In this document: positions 1 through 8,345 of the stretch, in pieces
Position numbering within the stretch: position 1 is the stretch's first letter
Layout: every line of letters begins with the position of its first letter
Source: Pseudomonas lactucae
GTDB lineage: Bacteria > Pseudomonadota > Gammaproteobacteria > Pseudomonadales > Pseudomonadaceae
Reading direction: 5' to 3'
Assembly: GCF_016937615.1 (NCBI RefSeq)
Contig: NZ_JAFHKI010000173.1
Coordinates: forward strand, 1 to 38,025
Length of the DNA stretch: 38,025 nucleotides
The notes under the pieces: generated by a model
Database searches by the model: none
What the model was told of the DNA's origin: nothing
The model's input: only the letters and a program-made list of their open reading frames with translations
Translations under genes and position numbers: made by a program

Positions 1-2
1 TC

Positions 3-479
3 GGCAATGGCCAGTTGTTTGGCGTGCCGGTGCCGATCCTGATCACGATCCTGTGCTTCCTGTTTTTCGGCTGGTTGCTCAACTACACCACCTACGGGCG
101 CAACACCATGGCCATCGGCGGCAACCCGGAAGCGGCGTTGCTGGCGGGGGTGAACGTTGATCGCACCAAGATCCTGATCTTTGCCGTGCACGGTCTGATC
201 GGCGCACTGGCCGGGGTGATCCTCGCGTCGCGCATGACCTCGGGCCAGCCGATGATTGGGCAGGGTTTCGAGCTGACGGTGATTTCGGCGTGCGTGCTGG
301 GCGGGGTGTCGCTGAGCGGCGGTATCGGCATGATCCGGCATGTGATTGCCGGGGTGCTGATCCTGGCGATCATCGAAAACGCGATGAACCTGAAGAACAT
401 CGACACGTTTTATCAGTACGTGATCCGTGGTTCGATCCTGTTGCTGGCGGTGATTATCGACCGCATGAAACAACGCTGA
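3..479 (+). CDS. araH: Sugar ABC transporter permease, C-terminal part (AraH-like)
   Basis: Only the C-terminal half (about 158 codons in frame) lies in the window; the gene begins upstream of the left edge. It is an inner-membrane permease subunit of the ribose/arabinose/galactose ABC importer family (RbsC/AraH/MglC). The visible part has several hydrophobic helices, the cytoplasmic loop with 'GGNPEAALLAGVNV' that contacts the ATPase in this family, and a tail 'ENAMNLKNIDTFYQYVIRG' that matches my memory of E. coli AraH better than RbsC. It probably closes an araFGH-type operon located off the window. The following IclR gene is on the same strand 93 bases later and may be its regulator. Substrate (L-arabinose) is inferred from similarity only. 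Confidence 0.85.
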   Translation, partial: GNGQLFGVPVPILITILCFLFFGWLLNYTTYGRNTMAIGGNPEAALLAGVNVDRTKILIFAVHGLIGALAGVILASRMTSGQPMIGQGFELTVISACVLGGVSLSGGIGMIRHVIAGVLILAIIENAMNLKNIDTFYQYVIRGSILLLAVIIDRMKQR

Positions 480-572
480 AACCCGGTCTGTAGAACACAG
501 TGGATCTCCTCTGTTCAGAAGGGCAGCATTTGCCATAATGGCGCCGTTTTCGTACTTCCCAATAGGCCCGAT

Positions 573-1376
573 ATGCAGGAAACCCCCCACACCCCCGTCA
601 AAGACGCCGCTCCCACCGGCACCCAGACCTTGCTGCGTGGCCTGGGCGTGGTGCAAGCGGTGGCGGCCGGTGCGCGGGATCTGAAAGAGATCGCCAAGCG
701 CATCGGCACCACCCGCAGCACCACCCACCGCCTGGCCAGTTGCCTGGTGGAAGAGCGTTACCTGCGCGTGGTGCCGCAGGTCGGTTATCTGCTGGGGCCG
801 AAGTTAATCGAGTTGGGGTTCCAGGCCCGGGAAGAATTGCCCTTGGTGACGCTGGCGGTGCCGTACCTGGATGAATTGTCGGCGCTGACCGGCGATACCA
901 TCCACCTGGCCATTCGCGAATACGACGACGTGCTGTACCTGCACAAAAACCCTGGCCGCAACGGCCCGGAAATGCGTTCACGGGTCGGCCATCGCATGCC
1001 GTTGGCGCGCACAGGCGTGGGCAAGGCGATGCTACTGGATGACTCGGTCCAGGAGTGGCAACGCCTGTACGAAACCAGCTTGCCGGCGGGTGGGAAAAAC
1101 CTGCAATGGCCGCAGCACCCGGAACAGTCCTGGGCGCAGTTCGAGCAGCGCATGCACGAGTATGTGCTGGGCGGTTATGCGTTCGATCTGGAAGACAACG
1201 AACCGTCGATCCGTTGCGTCGCCGCACCGGTGCGCGATGCCAGCCGGCGAATCGTCGCCGGTATCAGCATCGCCAGTACCGTGCCCTACATGCCGCTGGA
1301 GAAAATGGCCGAGCTGATCCCTGTGATCAAGCAGGTCGCAGCGCGGCTGTCGGCGGAGTTGGGCGCGAAGGCCTGA
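573..1376 (+). CDS. IclR family transcriptional regulator
   Basis: 267-aa DNA-binding regulator with the two-domain IclR plan. A winged helix-turn-helix spans roughly residues 18-80 (LLRGLGVVQAVAAG, then a recognition helix around TTRSTTHRLASCL). A C-terminal effector-binding GAF-like domain spans about 95-265 and carries the family motif region 'RVGHRMPLARTGVGKAML'. The start ATG at 573 has only a weak Shine-Dalgarno sequence (aataggcccgat). A likely -10 (cataat) lies near 533-538. It follows an AraH-like permease, so control of sugar uptake is the simplest inference. Its stop codon abuts the convergent dehydrogenase stop inside a 20-bp perfect palindrome, so the protein ends -GAKA. Confidence 0.9.
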   Translation: MQETPHTPVKDAAPTGTQTLLRGLGVVQAVAAGARDLKEIAKRIGTTRSTTHRLASCLVEERYLRVVPQVGYLLGPKLIELGFQAREELPLVTLAVPYLDELSALTGDTIHLAIREYDDVLYLHKNPGRNGPEMRSRVGHRMPLARTGVGKAMLLDDSVQEWQRLYETSLPAGGKNLQWPQHPEQSWAQFEQRMHEYVLGGYAFDLEDNEPSIRCVAAPVRDASRRIVAGISIASTVPYMPLEKMAELIPVIKQVAARLSAELGAKA

Positions 1377-1386
1377 TCAGGCCTTC
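1367..1386. terminator. Perfect 20-bp palindrome spanning two convergent stop codons
   Basis: Positions 1367-1386 read the same on both strands (GAAGGCCTGA / TCAGGCCTTC). The centre TGATCA supplies the TGA stop of the IclR gene (1374-1376) and, on the other strand, the TGA stop of the dehydrogenase (1377-1379). Both proteins therefore end in Lys-Ala. A hairpin here could act in transcription termination or mRNA end protection in both directions. There is no long T-run after it, so classical intrinsic terminator function is uncertain. Confidence 0.55.
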
Positions 1387-2429
1387 AAGGTCGCCATGTC
1401 GATGACAAAACGGTACTTTACATCACCGGCGATCATGCGCGCATAGGCCTCGTTGATCTGGCGAATGTCGAGCATCTCGATGTCGCAGGTGATGCCATGC
1501 TCGGCGCAGAAGTCCAGGACTTCCTGGGTTTCGGCAATGCCGCCGATCAGCGAGCCGGCCAGCACTTTACGGCCCAATACCAGTTTGGCGGCGTTGACCG
1601 GCGGGTCCACCGGCTCGATCAAACCGACCAAAATATGCACGCCATCAAAGCGCAGCACGTCGAGGTAGGGGTTCAGGTCGTGCTGCACCGGGATGGTGTC
1701 CAAGAGGAAGTCGAAGTGCCCGGCGGCGGCTTTCATCTGCTCGGCGTCGGTGGACACGATCACATGGTCGGCGCCCTGGCGGCGGCCTTCTTCAGCCTTG
1801 CTCGCGGAGCGGGTGAACAAGGTGACTTCGGCGCCCATGGCCTTGGCGAACTTGATGCCCATGTGGCCCAGGCCACCCATGCCGAGAATCCCCACCTTGT
1901 CGCCGGCCTTCACACCGTAGTGCTTGAGCGGCGAATAGGTGGTGATGCCGGCGCACAGGATCGGCGCGGCGCTGGCCAGGTCAAGCTTGGCCGGGATCTT
2001 CACCACGAAGTGTTCGCTGACCACGATGCTGTCGGAGTAGCCGCCCATGGTGTTGCTGCCATCCACGCGGTCCGGGGTGGCGTAGGTCATGGTCGGGCCT
2101 TCGAGGCAATATTGCTCAAGGTCCGCTTTGCAGGCGTCGCAGTGGCGGCATGAATCGACCATGCAGCCGACGCCCACAAGGTCGCCGACTTTATGGGCGG
2201 TGACGCTGGCGCCGACGGCGGTTACTTTGCCGACGATCTCGTGGCCCGGCATCAGCGGGTACACGGCGATGCCCCACTCGTTGCGTGCCTGGTGAATGTC
2301 GGAGTGGCAGACGCCGCAGTAGAGAATCTCGATGGCCACATCATCGGCGCGTGGGCTGCGGCGTGCAAAGGACATCGGGGCGAGGGGAGTGGTGGCCGAC
2401 TGGGCGGCGTAACCGATGGCGGTGTACAT
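1377..2429 (-). CDS. Zinc-dependent NAD(P)-dependent alcohol dehydrogenase (YahK-like)
   Basis: 350-aa medium-chain dehydrogenase/reductase that interconverts alcohols and aldehydes with NAD(P)(H). Catalytic zinc ligands are visible as the GVCHSD motif (Cys38, with Cys41 beside it) and GHE (His63-Glu64). The structural zinc loop uses Cys94, Cys97, Cys100 and Cys108. The Rossmann motif is GMGGLGHMG. Length and motifs fit the cinnamyl-alcohol/aldehyde reductase branch (YahK, AdhA types). I chose the ATG at 2429 (MYTAIGY) over an upstream extension of 44 residues because family members start here and the extension is low-complexity and Arg-rich. It is divergent from an AraC-type regulator gene, a common arrangement for aldehyde-responsive dehydrogenases; that gene is frameshifted here. 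Confidence 0.9.
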   Translation of the reverse strand: MYTAIGYAAQSATTPLAPMSFARRSPRADDVAIEILYCGVCHSDIHQARNEWGIAVYPLMPGHEIVGKVTAVGASVTAHKVGDLVGVGCMVDSCRHCDACKADLEQYCLEGPTMTYATPDRVDGSNTMGGYSDSIVVSEHFVVKIPAKLDLASAAPILCAGITTYSPLKHYGVKAGDKVGILGMGGLGHMGIKFAKAMGAEVTLFTRSASKAEEGRRQGADHVIVSTDAEQMKAAAGHFDFLLDTIPVQHDLNPYLDVLRFDGVHILVGLIEPVDPPVNAAKLVLGRKVLAGSLIGGIAETQEVLDFCAEHGITCDIEMLDIRQINEAYARMIAGDVKYRFVIDMATLKA

Positions 2430-2545
2430 GGGAAAACCTCGCAAAAGCAGTGAAAAGTGAGGCGGGCCATTCTCCCCGCCGAGCCTGCGGGCGGCCATGG
2501 CGATTGCTCCGAGTCTCATGCCTAAAGCTCCGGGGGAGCAGTTGA

Positions 2546-2617
2546 AAGCGGCAAGCGGCAAGCGACACGCGATAAACTGCGAACTGTCTTGCAGCTTGTG
2601 GCTGAACGCTTGCCGCC
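2546..2617. repeat. Intergenic inverted-repeat element (GGCAAGC family)
   Basis: The left part carries tandem AAGCGGC units (2546-2564). The right arm CGCTTGCCGC (2607-2616) is the exact reverse complement of GCGGCAAGCG (2555-2564). The spacer contains 'cttgcagcttgtggct', which also echoes the theme. From memory, elements of this look recur between genes in fluorescent pseudomonads. It sits in the divergent region between the dehydrogenase and the AraC-type gene, so it may separate or overlap their promoters. Confidence 0.55.
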
Positions 2618-2653
2618 CTGCACCGAGTCGTGAATTTTCCGAGAACTGCTTTT

Positions 2654-3546
2654 ATGCTGCTGACCCGCCATCTCGACGCCAACGCCACGCTGGTTTCCTT
2701 GATCGAGGGGCTTACGTCCCGCGACGGTTTTTCCCCCACCCACCTGCCCGGCGTCAAGGTATTGCGCGCCAGTTGCGATGTGGCGCGCGGGCCGCAGATC
2801 TATGAGCCGAGCCTGATGTTCGTGGCCCAGGGCAGCAAAGTCGCGTACCTGGGCCGCGCACGCTAGAGTACGGCGCCGGGCATTACCTGATCCAGGCCAT
2901 GCCGGTGCCGTTCGAATGCGAGACCTTCGCCATGGCCCCCGGTGCGCCGTTGTTGGGGGTGACGGTGGGTATCGACCGGGTGGTGCTGGGTGAGTTGGTG
3001 ATGGCCATGGGCATGCAGGCCGGGCCGCCTCCGACGGCGCAGACCCTGGCGTCGATGAGCTCGGTGGTGCTCGATGATGCGATGCGCGGTTGCGTCGAGC
3101 GGCTGTTGCAGTGCCTGCACGATCCGCTGGAAAGCCGGATCATCGGGCCGGCGCGGGTGCGCGAATTATTGTTCACCGCGTTGCGCGGACCCCAGGCCGA
3201 TGTATTACGCGCGCTGGTGGAGCAACAGGGGCAATTTTCACGCATCGCCACTTCATTGAACCACCTGCATGCGCATTTCGCCGAGCCGCTGAATATCGAG
3301 ACATTGGCCGGGTATGCGCACATGAGCGCGTCGACTTTTCACGAGCACTTCAAGCGCTGCACCTTGTTGTCGCCGGTGCAGTATTTGAAGCGCCTGCGCT
3401 TGCTCAAAGCCCAGCAGTTGCTGCTGGTGGAGGGAGTGAGTGTGGCGCAGGCGGCGCACAGCGTGGGGTATCAGAGCACGTCGCAATTCAGCCGCGAATA
3501 CAAGCGCTACTTCGAGCGTAACCCGGGCGAGGAACGTGCGGCCTAG
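2654..3546 (+). pseudogene. AraC family regulator, disrupted by a -1 frameshift
   Basis: The first segment (ATG 2654 to TAG 2866) encodes the start of an AraC_N cupin-like sensor domain: MLLTRHLDAN... then YEPSLMFVAQGSKVAYLG. The expected continuation, LEYGAGHYLIQAMPVPFECETF, is present immediately downstream but in another frame, and runs to the stop at 3546. Loss of one base near 2858-2860 explains the break; restoring it gives a full-length 297-aa protein. The C-terminal double helix-turn-helix (AGYAHMSASTFHEHFKRCT and VAQAAHSVGYQSTSQFSREYKRYF) is intact. It is divergent from the alcohol dehydrogenase and was presumably its regulator. Either a genuine recent inactivation or a sequencing/assembly error is possible. 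The start could also be the upstream codon at 2630. Confidence 0.85.
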
Positions 3547-4931
3547 TAGTAACGACGGGGGTCGAATTCAATCAGGCTGGCCAGTTTGGTCAGGGCGAAG
3601 CGCAGTTCGTCCTGGCTGGTGGGCGACATCAGCACCAGTCGCACACTGCGTGTCGTCCCGGAGCGTTCGGCCTGGAACTGCGTGCCACTGAGTACCAGCA
3701 CGCCATTGGCCCGCGCCAGCAGGGTGAACTCGTCGCTGGTCCATGGCTCGGGCAAGGTCAGCCAGGCATGGTAGGAATAGGGCTGGGCCTTGAGTTCGAA
3801 TCTGGCGAAAATCTCGCGGGCAATCGCTTGCCGCGCGGCCGCTTCGTTGCGGTGGATGCGGATCAGTTTTCTGTCCATGCCTTCGCTGATCACATTGCTG
3901 GCCAGTTGCGCGGTCAGCGGTGATGGCATCCAGACGCTGCTGCGCACCATCGAGCTGAGGCGCGACAGCCATTTTGGCGGGCTATGCAGATAGCCGATGC
4001 GTAGCGCGGGCATCACCGATTTCGACAGGCTGGTGAGGTACACCGAACGGTCCGGCGCAAACGCCGAAAGGGGTTTGATGGACGGGTCGGTGGCAAGAAA
4101 ACCGTAGATGTCATCATCGAGGATGATGAAGTCGAACTCTTCAGCCAGTGCTGCGATCTGCGCCCTGCGTTTTTGCGACATGATCGCCGCCGTCGGGTTC
4201 TGGCAGGTCGCCACGCACACCAGCATCGCCGGTTTTTCCCGCAGGCACAGTTCGCGCAGCGCCTCGGGAATGATGCCTTCGTCATCCATCGGTACGCCAC
4301 GCAGGCGACGTTCAAGGCCGTGAGCCAGGGAAATGATGCCGGGATAGCACAGCGCTTCGCAGAGCACCAGGTCGCCGGCGTTGGTCAGGGCGCTCATCGC
4401 CACCATCAAGCCATGCTGGGCGCCGGCGGTGATGATCACTTGCTGCCATTGTGCATCGGGCAATGCATGCCGCAGCCACTGTGCCCCCGCCTCGCGATGC
4501 GCCGGGTGACCGCCATCCGGGGCGTAATCCAGGGCGCCGGCGAAATCGGTGCTCCTGGCCAGGTTCATCAGCGCGTCGCGCAGCCAGTGCTCCAGGGTTT
4601 CGCTGCCGGGCTTGATGATCGACAGGTCGAGCAGTTCCGGCTGCCCCAGGTTCAGCGACGCCGGGCTGTTGCTTGTCGCCGGTTCCGGTTGTTTCTGACT
4701 GAGCACATACGTACCGCGGCCCACTTCCCCCTGCACCAGGCGACGGCGCTGCGCTTCGCTGTACGCGCGGCTGATGGTGCCCGGCGTCACATCCAGGGCC
4801 GTGGCCAGCTCCCGCAGGGTCGGCAGGCGCTCGCCTTTGTTCAACACGCCATTGCTGATGTCGCGCGCCAAGGCGTCGGCAATCGCCAAATACATCGGCT
4901 GGTTGAACTCGCTTAGCTGGGGAACCCACAT
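3543..4931 (-). CDS. MocR-type regulator (GntR HTH fused to aminotransferase domain)
   Basis: 462 aa. The N-terminal GntR winged helix spans about residues 8-75 (MYLAIADALARDISNG, then LPTLRELATALDVTPGTISRAYSEAQ). A linker follows, then a fold-type I PLP aminotransferase-like domain (about 110-455). The DDDIYG motif and the Schiff-base lysine in SLSKSVMPALRIGY are visible, so PLP binding is expected. MocR proteins use PLP or a PLP-bound ligand to control genes usually transcribed divergently. Here the divergent neighbour is a BenE-type transporter, with several inverted repeats between them. Its stop codon overlaps the end of the AraC-type gene by four bases in convergent orientation. Confidence 0.9.
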   Translation of the reverse strand: MWVPQLSEFNQPMYLAIADALARDISNGVLNKGERLPTLRELATALDVTPGTISRAYSEAQRRRLVQGEVGRGTYVLSQKQPEPATSNSPASLNLGQPELLDLSIIKPGSETLEHWLRDALMNLARSTDFAGALDYAPDGGHPAHREAGAQWLRHALPDAQWQQVIITAGAQHGLMVAMSALTNAGDLVLCEALCYPGIISLAHGLERRLRGVPMDDEGIIPEALRELCLREKPAMLVCVATCQNPTAAIMSQKRRAQIAALAEEFDFIILDDDIYGFLATDPSIKPLSAFAPDRSVYLTSLSKSVMPALRIGYLHSPPKWLSRLSSMVRSSVWMPSPLTAQLASNVISEGMDRKLIRIHRNEAAARQAIAREIFARFELKAQPYSYHAWLTLPEPWTSDEFTLLARANGVLVLSGTQFQAERSGTTRSVRLVLMSPTSQDELRFALTKLASLIEFDPRRYY

Positions 4932-5001
4932 GAATGATCACTGCCCATCGTAGAAATGATGAAGGGGGCGAGCATATCACAGGAGGTTTTCTGCCAATGA
5001 C

Positions 5002-5027
5002 GCGACTTAATCGATTTATTGAGTCGC
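5002..5027. promoter_or_regulatory. Inverted repeat, candidate MocR operator (proximal to mocR-type gene)
   Basis: GCGACT at 5002-5007 is mirrored by AGTCGC at 5022-5027 around an AT-rich core containing ATCGAT. It lies about 70-95 bases upstream of the MocR start codon (4931), in the AT-rich divergent spacer. Its outer half-sites (GACT/AGTC) are shared with the repeat at 5208-5232. Assignment as a regulator site is inference from position and symmetry. Confidence 0.45.
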
Positions 5028-5173
5028 TTGAGGCGAATCTTTGCCGTGGGACGATTTTTTAAGTAAATATTTTTTATGAGATTATTTATATAAGAATCAA
5101 ATAGTTATCTATAAGTCGACGAAAGCCTTCATCTGTAATCATAAAGAAAGATGAGGCAATGGTTGGGTTATGT

Positions 5174-5189
5174 ATTGAATCAATTCAAT
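5174..5189. promoter_or_regulatory. Inverted repeat ATTGAAT-CA-ATTCAAT
   Basis: Two 7-base arms are separated by two bases, giving a near-perfect palindrome. The left arm plus C (ATTGAATC) recurs 34 bases downstream at 5208, about three helical turns away. It lies roughly 90 bases before the BenE start. It is a candidate binding site for the divergent MocR-type regulator. Confidence 0.45.
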
Positions 5190-5207
5190 TCGATCAAATA
5201 CACTCGC

Positions 5208-5232
5208 ATTGAATCGAGTCAATCGACTCAAT
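5208..5232. promoter_or_regulatory. Imperfect palindrome with GAGTC/GACTC core
   Basis: The 25-base element begins ATTGA and ends TCAAT, and contains GAGTC-AATC-GACTC. It shares ATTGAATC with the 5174 repeat and the GACT/AGTC half-sites with the 5002 repeat. It lies about 47 bases before the BenE ATG, so it could overlap the promoter or the 5' untranslated region. The rest of the 4932-5278 spacer is AT-rich with no gene visible. Confidence 0.45.
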
Positions 5233-5278
5233 CATCCCCTGGCCACTGCGCGACGCTATCGCGCCAAGTCGAGACATC

Positions 5279-6484
5279 ATGGACACACTCAGAAAGGATC
5301 TATCCCTGTCAGCTGTGATTGCCGGTTTTATCGCCGTGATCATCTCGTATGCCGGTCCCTTGATCATCGTGTTTCAGGCGGCCAAGGAAGCGCACCTGCC
5401 CAATGACGAGGTGTCGTCGTGGATCTGGGCGATTTCCATCGGCAGCGGCATTACCGGCCTGTTCCTGAGCTGGCGCCTGCGGGTGCCGGTGATCACCGCG
5501 TGGTCAACGCCGGGGGCGGCGTTGCTGGTCTCGATGCTGCCCACGGTGACCCTGGCGCAGGCCATCGGCGCGTACGTGGTTGCGTCAGTGATTATTGCGG
5601 TGGTGGGCTTGTCCGGCGCATTCGACAAACTGATGAGTCGCCTGCCCAAGGCCATTGCCGCCGCCATGCTCGCCGGCATCCTGTTCCGCTTCGGCGCCGA
5701 GCTGTTCACCTCGATCAAGCTGCAACCGGTGCTGGTGCTGGCGATGCTCGCGACTTACCTGGTGTTCAAGCGCTTTTCGCCGCGTTACGCGATTCTCTCG
5801 GTGCTGATCATCGGCTGCGCGGTCGCTGTCTCGTTTGGTGAATTGAACAGCGGTGCAATCACCATCGCCGTGGCCCAGCCGGTGTTTATCGCGCCGCAGT
5901 GGAGCTGGCACGCCATTATCAATATCGGCCTGCCGCTGGCGTTGGTGACCCTGACCGGTCAGTACGTGCCGGGCATGGCGGTGTTGCGCACCGCAGGCTA
6001 TAACACGCCGGCGCGCTCGATCATTTCAGTGACGGCGATCGGCTCGATCCTGATGGCGCCGTTCGGCTCCCATGGTTTTAACCTGGCGGCGATTACCGCT
6101 GCCATCTGCACTGGCCGCGAAGCCCATGAAGACCGCGACAAGCGTTACATCGCCGGGATCGCCTGTGGGGTGTTCTACATTCTGATGGGCATCTTTGGCG
6201 CGACCCTGGCTTCGGTGTTCTCTGCCTTGCCCAAGGAACTGATTGCTTCCTTGGCGGGCCTGGCGCTGTTCGGTGCAATCAGCGCCGGGCTGACGGGCGC
6301 CATGGCCGACGAAAAACAACGCGAAGCGGCACTGATTACCTTCCTGGTCACCGCTTCGGGCATGAGCTTCCTGGGGCTGGCCGCTGCGTTCTGGGGCCTG
6401 ATCTTTGGCCTCGTCGCGTACTTCGTGCTGAGCTACACCCGGCAACGTAAAGCCACCGCCGTTGCCGAGGTCAGCCGGTCATGA
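5279..6484 (+). CDS. benE: BenE family benzoate/H+ symporter-like transporter
   Basis: 401-aa polytopic inner-membrane protein of the BenE family. It is hydrophobic throughout with about 11-12 helices, and has the family-like start 'DLSLSAVIAGFIAVIISYAGPL' (split over helix 1) and the 'VITAWSTPGAALL' and 'FGSHGFNLAAITAAICTG' regions. Family members take up aromatic acids such as benzoate with protons. No benzoate degradation genes lie nearby, so the real substrate is open. It is transcribed divergently from a MocR-type regulator across a repeat-rich spacer, which suggests regulated uptake of a compound sensed through PLP chemistry. The gene ends shortly before a terminator that serves the convergent ETF-QO gene. 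Confidence 0.85.
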   Translation: MDTLRKDLSLSAVIAGFIAVIISYAGPLIIVFQAAKEAHLPNDEVSSWIWAISIGSGITGLFLSWRLRVPVITAWSTPGAALLVSMLPTVTLAQAIGAYVVASVIIAVVGLSGAFDKLMSRLPKAIAAAMLAGILFRFGAELFTSIKLQPVLVLAMLATYLVFKRFSPRYAILSVLIIGCAVAVSFGELNSGAITIAVAQPVFIAPQWSWHAIINIGLPLALVTLTGQYVPGMAVLRTAGYNTPARSIISVTAIGSILMAPFGSHGFNLAAITAAICTGREAHEDRDKRYIAGIACGVFYILMGIFGATLASVFSALPKELIASLAGLALFGAISAGLTGAMADEKQREAALITFLVTASGMSFLGLAAAFWGLIFGLVAYFVLSYTRQRKATAVAEVSRS

Positions 6485-6516
6485 TCGCGTCGGTTTAGCC
6501 GCCGTGCGGATACAAA

Positions 6517-6543
6517 AAAGCCAACGCATGAAGCGTTGGCTTT
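6517..6543 (-). terminator. Intrinsic terminator between BenE and ETF-QO genes
   Basis: An 11-bp stem AAAGCCAACGC / GCGTTGGCTTT encloses the loop ATGAA. The A-run before it (from 6514) becomes a T-tail when read on the minus strand, so it best terminates the ETF-QO transcript. Read on the plus strand, TTT follows, so weaker bidirectional action for the BenE transcript is possible. Confidence 0.85.
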
Positions 6544-6576
6544 GGTGTGTGGCGAAGGGCTTTGTGAGGAGCCGTC

Positions 6577-8241
6577 TTACATATTCGGGTAAGTCGGCCC
6601 ACCTGCGCCTTCCGGCGTGACCCAGGTGATGTTCTGCGAAGGGTCCTTGATGTCACAGGTCTTGCAGTGCACGCAGTTCTGGGCGTTGATCTGGAAGCGC
6701 TTCTCGCCGTCTTCTTTTGTGATCACCTCATACACGCCGGCCGGGCAGTAGCGCTGTGCCGGTTCATCGTAGAGCGGCAGGTTGGTGCCGATCGGGATGC
6801 TCGGGTCTTTCAACTTCAAGTGGCACGGCTGTTCTTCTTCATGGTTGGTACCGGAGATGAACACCGAACTCAGCTTGTCGAAGCTCAGCTTGCCGTCAGG
6901 TTTGGGGTAGTCGATCTTCGTGCTGTCCTTGGCCAGCTTCAGGCAGGCATAGTCCGGCTTGGTGTCGTGCAAGGTAAACGGCATTTTGCCGCCGAGGATG
7001 TTCTGGTCGAACCAGTTGAAGCCGGCACCGATGATCGGGCCGAACTTGTGCATCGCCGGGCCGAAGTTGCGGGTGGCGAACAGTTCTTCGTAGAGCCAGC
7101 TGGCTTTGAAGCTGTCGACGTAATTGGTCAGTTCATCACCGCCTTCGGATTCGGCGAACAGACGCTCGGCCACGGCGTCGGCGGCGAGCATGCCGGACTT
7201 CATCGCGGTGTGGCTGCCTTTGATCTTGGCCACGTTCATGGTGCCCAGGTCGCAGCCGATCAGAGCGCCGCCCTTGAAGACCATCTTCGGCAACGAGTTG
7301 ATGCCGCCCTTGGCCAGGGCGCGGGCGCCGTAGCTGATGCGCTTGCCGCCTTCGAGGTATTGGGCCAGCACCGGGTGATGCTTGAGGCGCTGGAACTCGT
7401 CGAATGGCGACAGGAAGGCGTTGCTGTAGGACAGGTCGACGATCAGGCCGACCACCACCTGGTTGTTTTCCAGGTGATAGAGGAACGAGCCACCGGTGTT
7501 CTCGTTGCTCATGATGTCCAGCGGCCAACCGGCGGTGTGCACCACCAGGCCAGGTTGGTGCTTGGCGGGGTCGATTTCCCAGATTTCCTTGAGGCCGATG
7601 CCGTAGTGCTGGGCGTCGGCGTCGCTGTCCAGGTTGAAGCGCTTGATCAGTTGCTTGCCGATGTGGCCACGGCAACCTTCGGCGAACAGCGTGTATTTGC
7701 CGCGCAGCTCCATGCCGGGGGTGTAGACGCCTTCTTTGGGGTGGCCTTCGCGGTCGACACCAAGGTCGCCGGTGATGATCCCGCGGACCACGCCGTTTTC
7801 GTCGAACAACGCTTCCTGGGCGGCGAAGCCTGGGTAGACTTCCACGCCCAGGTTCTCGGCCTGCTGGGCCAGCCAGCGGCACAGGTTGCCCAGGGAGATG
7901 ATGTAGTTGCCTTCGTTGTGCATGGTCTTGGGCACAAAGAAGTCGGGTACCTTGGTGGAGGCATCGCTGCTGCGCAGTACATAGATGTCATCGCGCACCA
8001 CAGGGGTGTTGAGCGGGGCGCCGAGGGCTTTCCAGTCCGGGAACAATTCGTTCAGGGCGCGTGGTTCAAACACGGCGCCGGAGAGGATGTGCGCACCGAC
8101 TTCGGAGCCTTTCTCGACCACGCAGACGCTGATTTCCTTACCGGCTTCGGCGGCCTTCTGCTTCAGTCGGCAGGCGGCGGACAGGCCCGCCGGGCCAGCG
8201 CCGACGATGACCACGTCGAATTCCATGTATTCGCGTTCCAC
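6577..8241 (-). CDS. Electron transfer flavoprotein-ubiquinone oxidoreductase
   Basis: 554-aa membrane-associated flavo-iron-sulfur enzyme that passes electrons from reduced ETF to ubiquinone, linking acyl-CoA dehydrogenases and related dehydrogenases to respiration. The N-terminal FAD Rossmann motif is VVIVGAGPAGLSAACRL, near residue 10. The central region contains AEGCRGHIGKQL and GALIGCDLGTMN. The C-terminal [4Fe-4S] ligands are Cys499, Cys523, Cys526 and Cys529, in YCPAGVYEV and NCVHCKTC. The length is as expected for bacterial ETF-QO. It is divergent from etfBA, its electron donor, with a strong sigma70-like promoter and a PsrA-like operator upstream. An internal start, MEFDVV at residue 6, is possible. 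Confidence 0.96.
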   Translation of the reverse strand: MEREYMEFDVVIVGAGPAGLSAACRLKQKAAEAGKEISVCVVEKGSEVGAHILSGAVFEPRALNELFPDWKALGAPLNTPVVRDDIYVLRSSDASTKVPDFFVPKTMHNEGNYIISLGNLCRWLAQQAENLGVEVYPGFAAQEALFDENGVVRGIITGDLGVDREGHPKEGVYTPGMELRGKYTLFAEGCRGHIGKQLIKRFNLDSDADAQHYGIGLKEIWEIDPAKHQPGLVVHTAGWPLDIMSNENTGGSFLYHLENNQVVVGLIVDLSYSNAFLSPFDEFQRLKHHPVLAQYLEGGKRISYGARALAKGGINSLPKMVFKGGALIGCDLGTMNVAKIKGSHTAMKSGMLAADAVAERLFAESEGGDELTNYVDSFKASWLYEELFATRNFGPAMHKFGPIIGAGFNWFDQNILGGKMPFTLHDTKPDYACLKLAKDSTKIDYPKPDGKLSFDKLSSVFISGTNHEEEQPCHLKLKDPSIPIGTNLPLYDEPAQRYCPAGVYEVITKEDGEKRFQINAQNCVHCKTCDIKDPSQNITWVTPEGAGGPTYPNM

Positions 8242-8345
8242 AGGCTATCTCCTACTCAAGGCTCAACAGGCTTTTTTTCTAATGGGTGGAGGTTCGGTGT
8301 CGTCCTGCGGCAACGGCAAGACCCACCTTTCTCTCTAGGTGGCGC

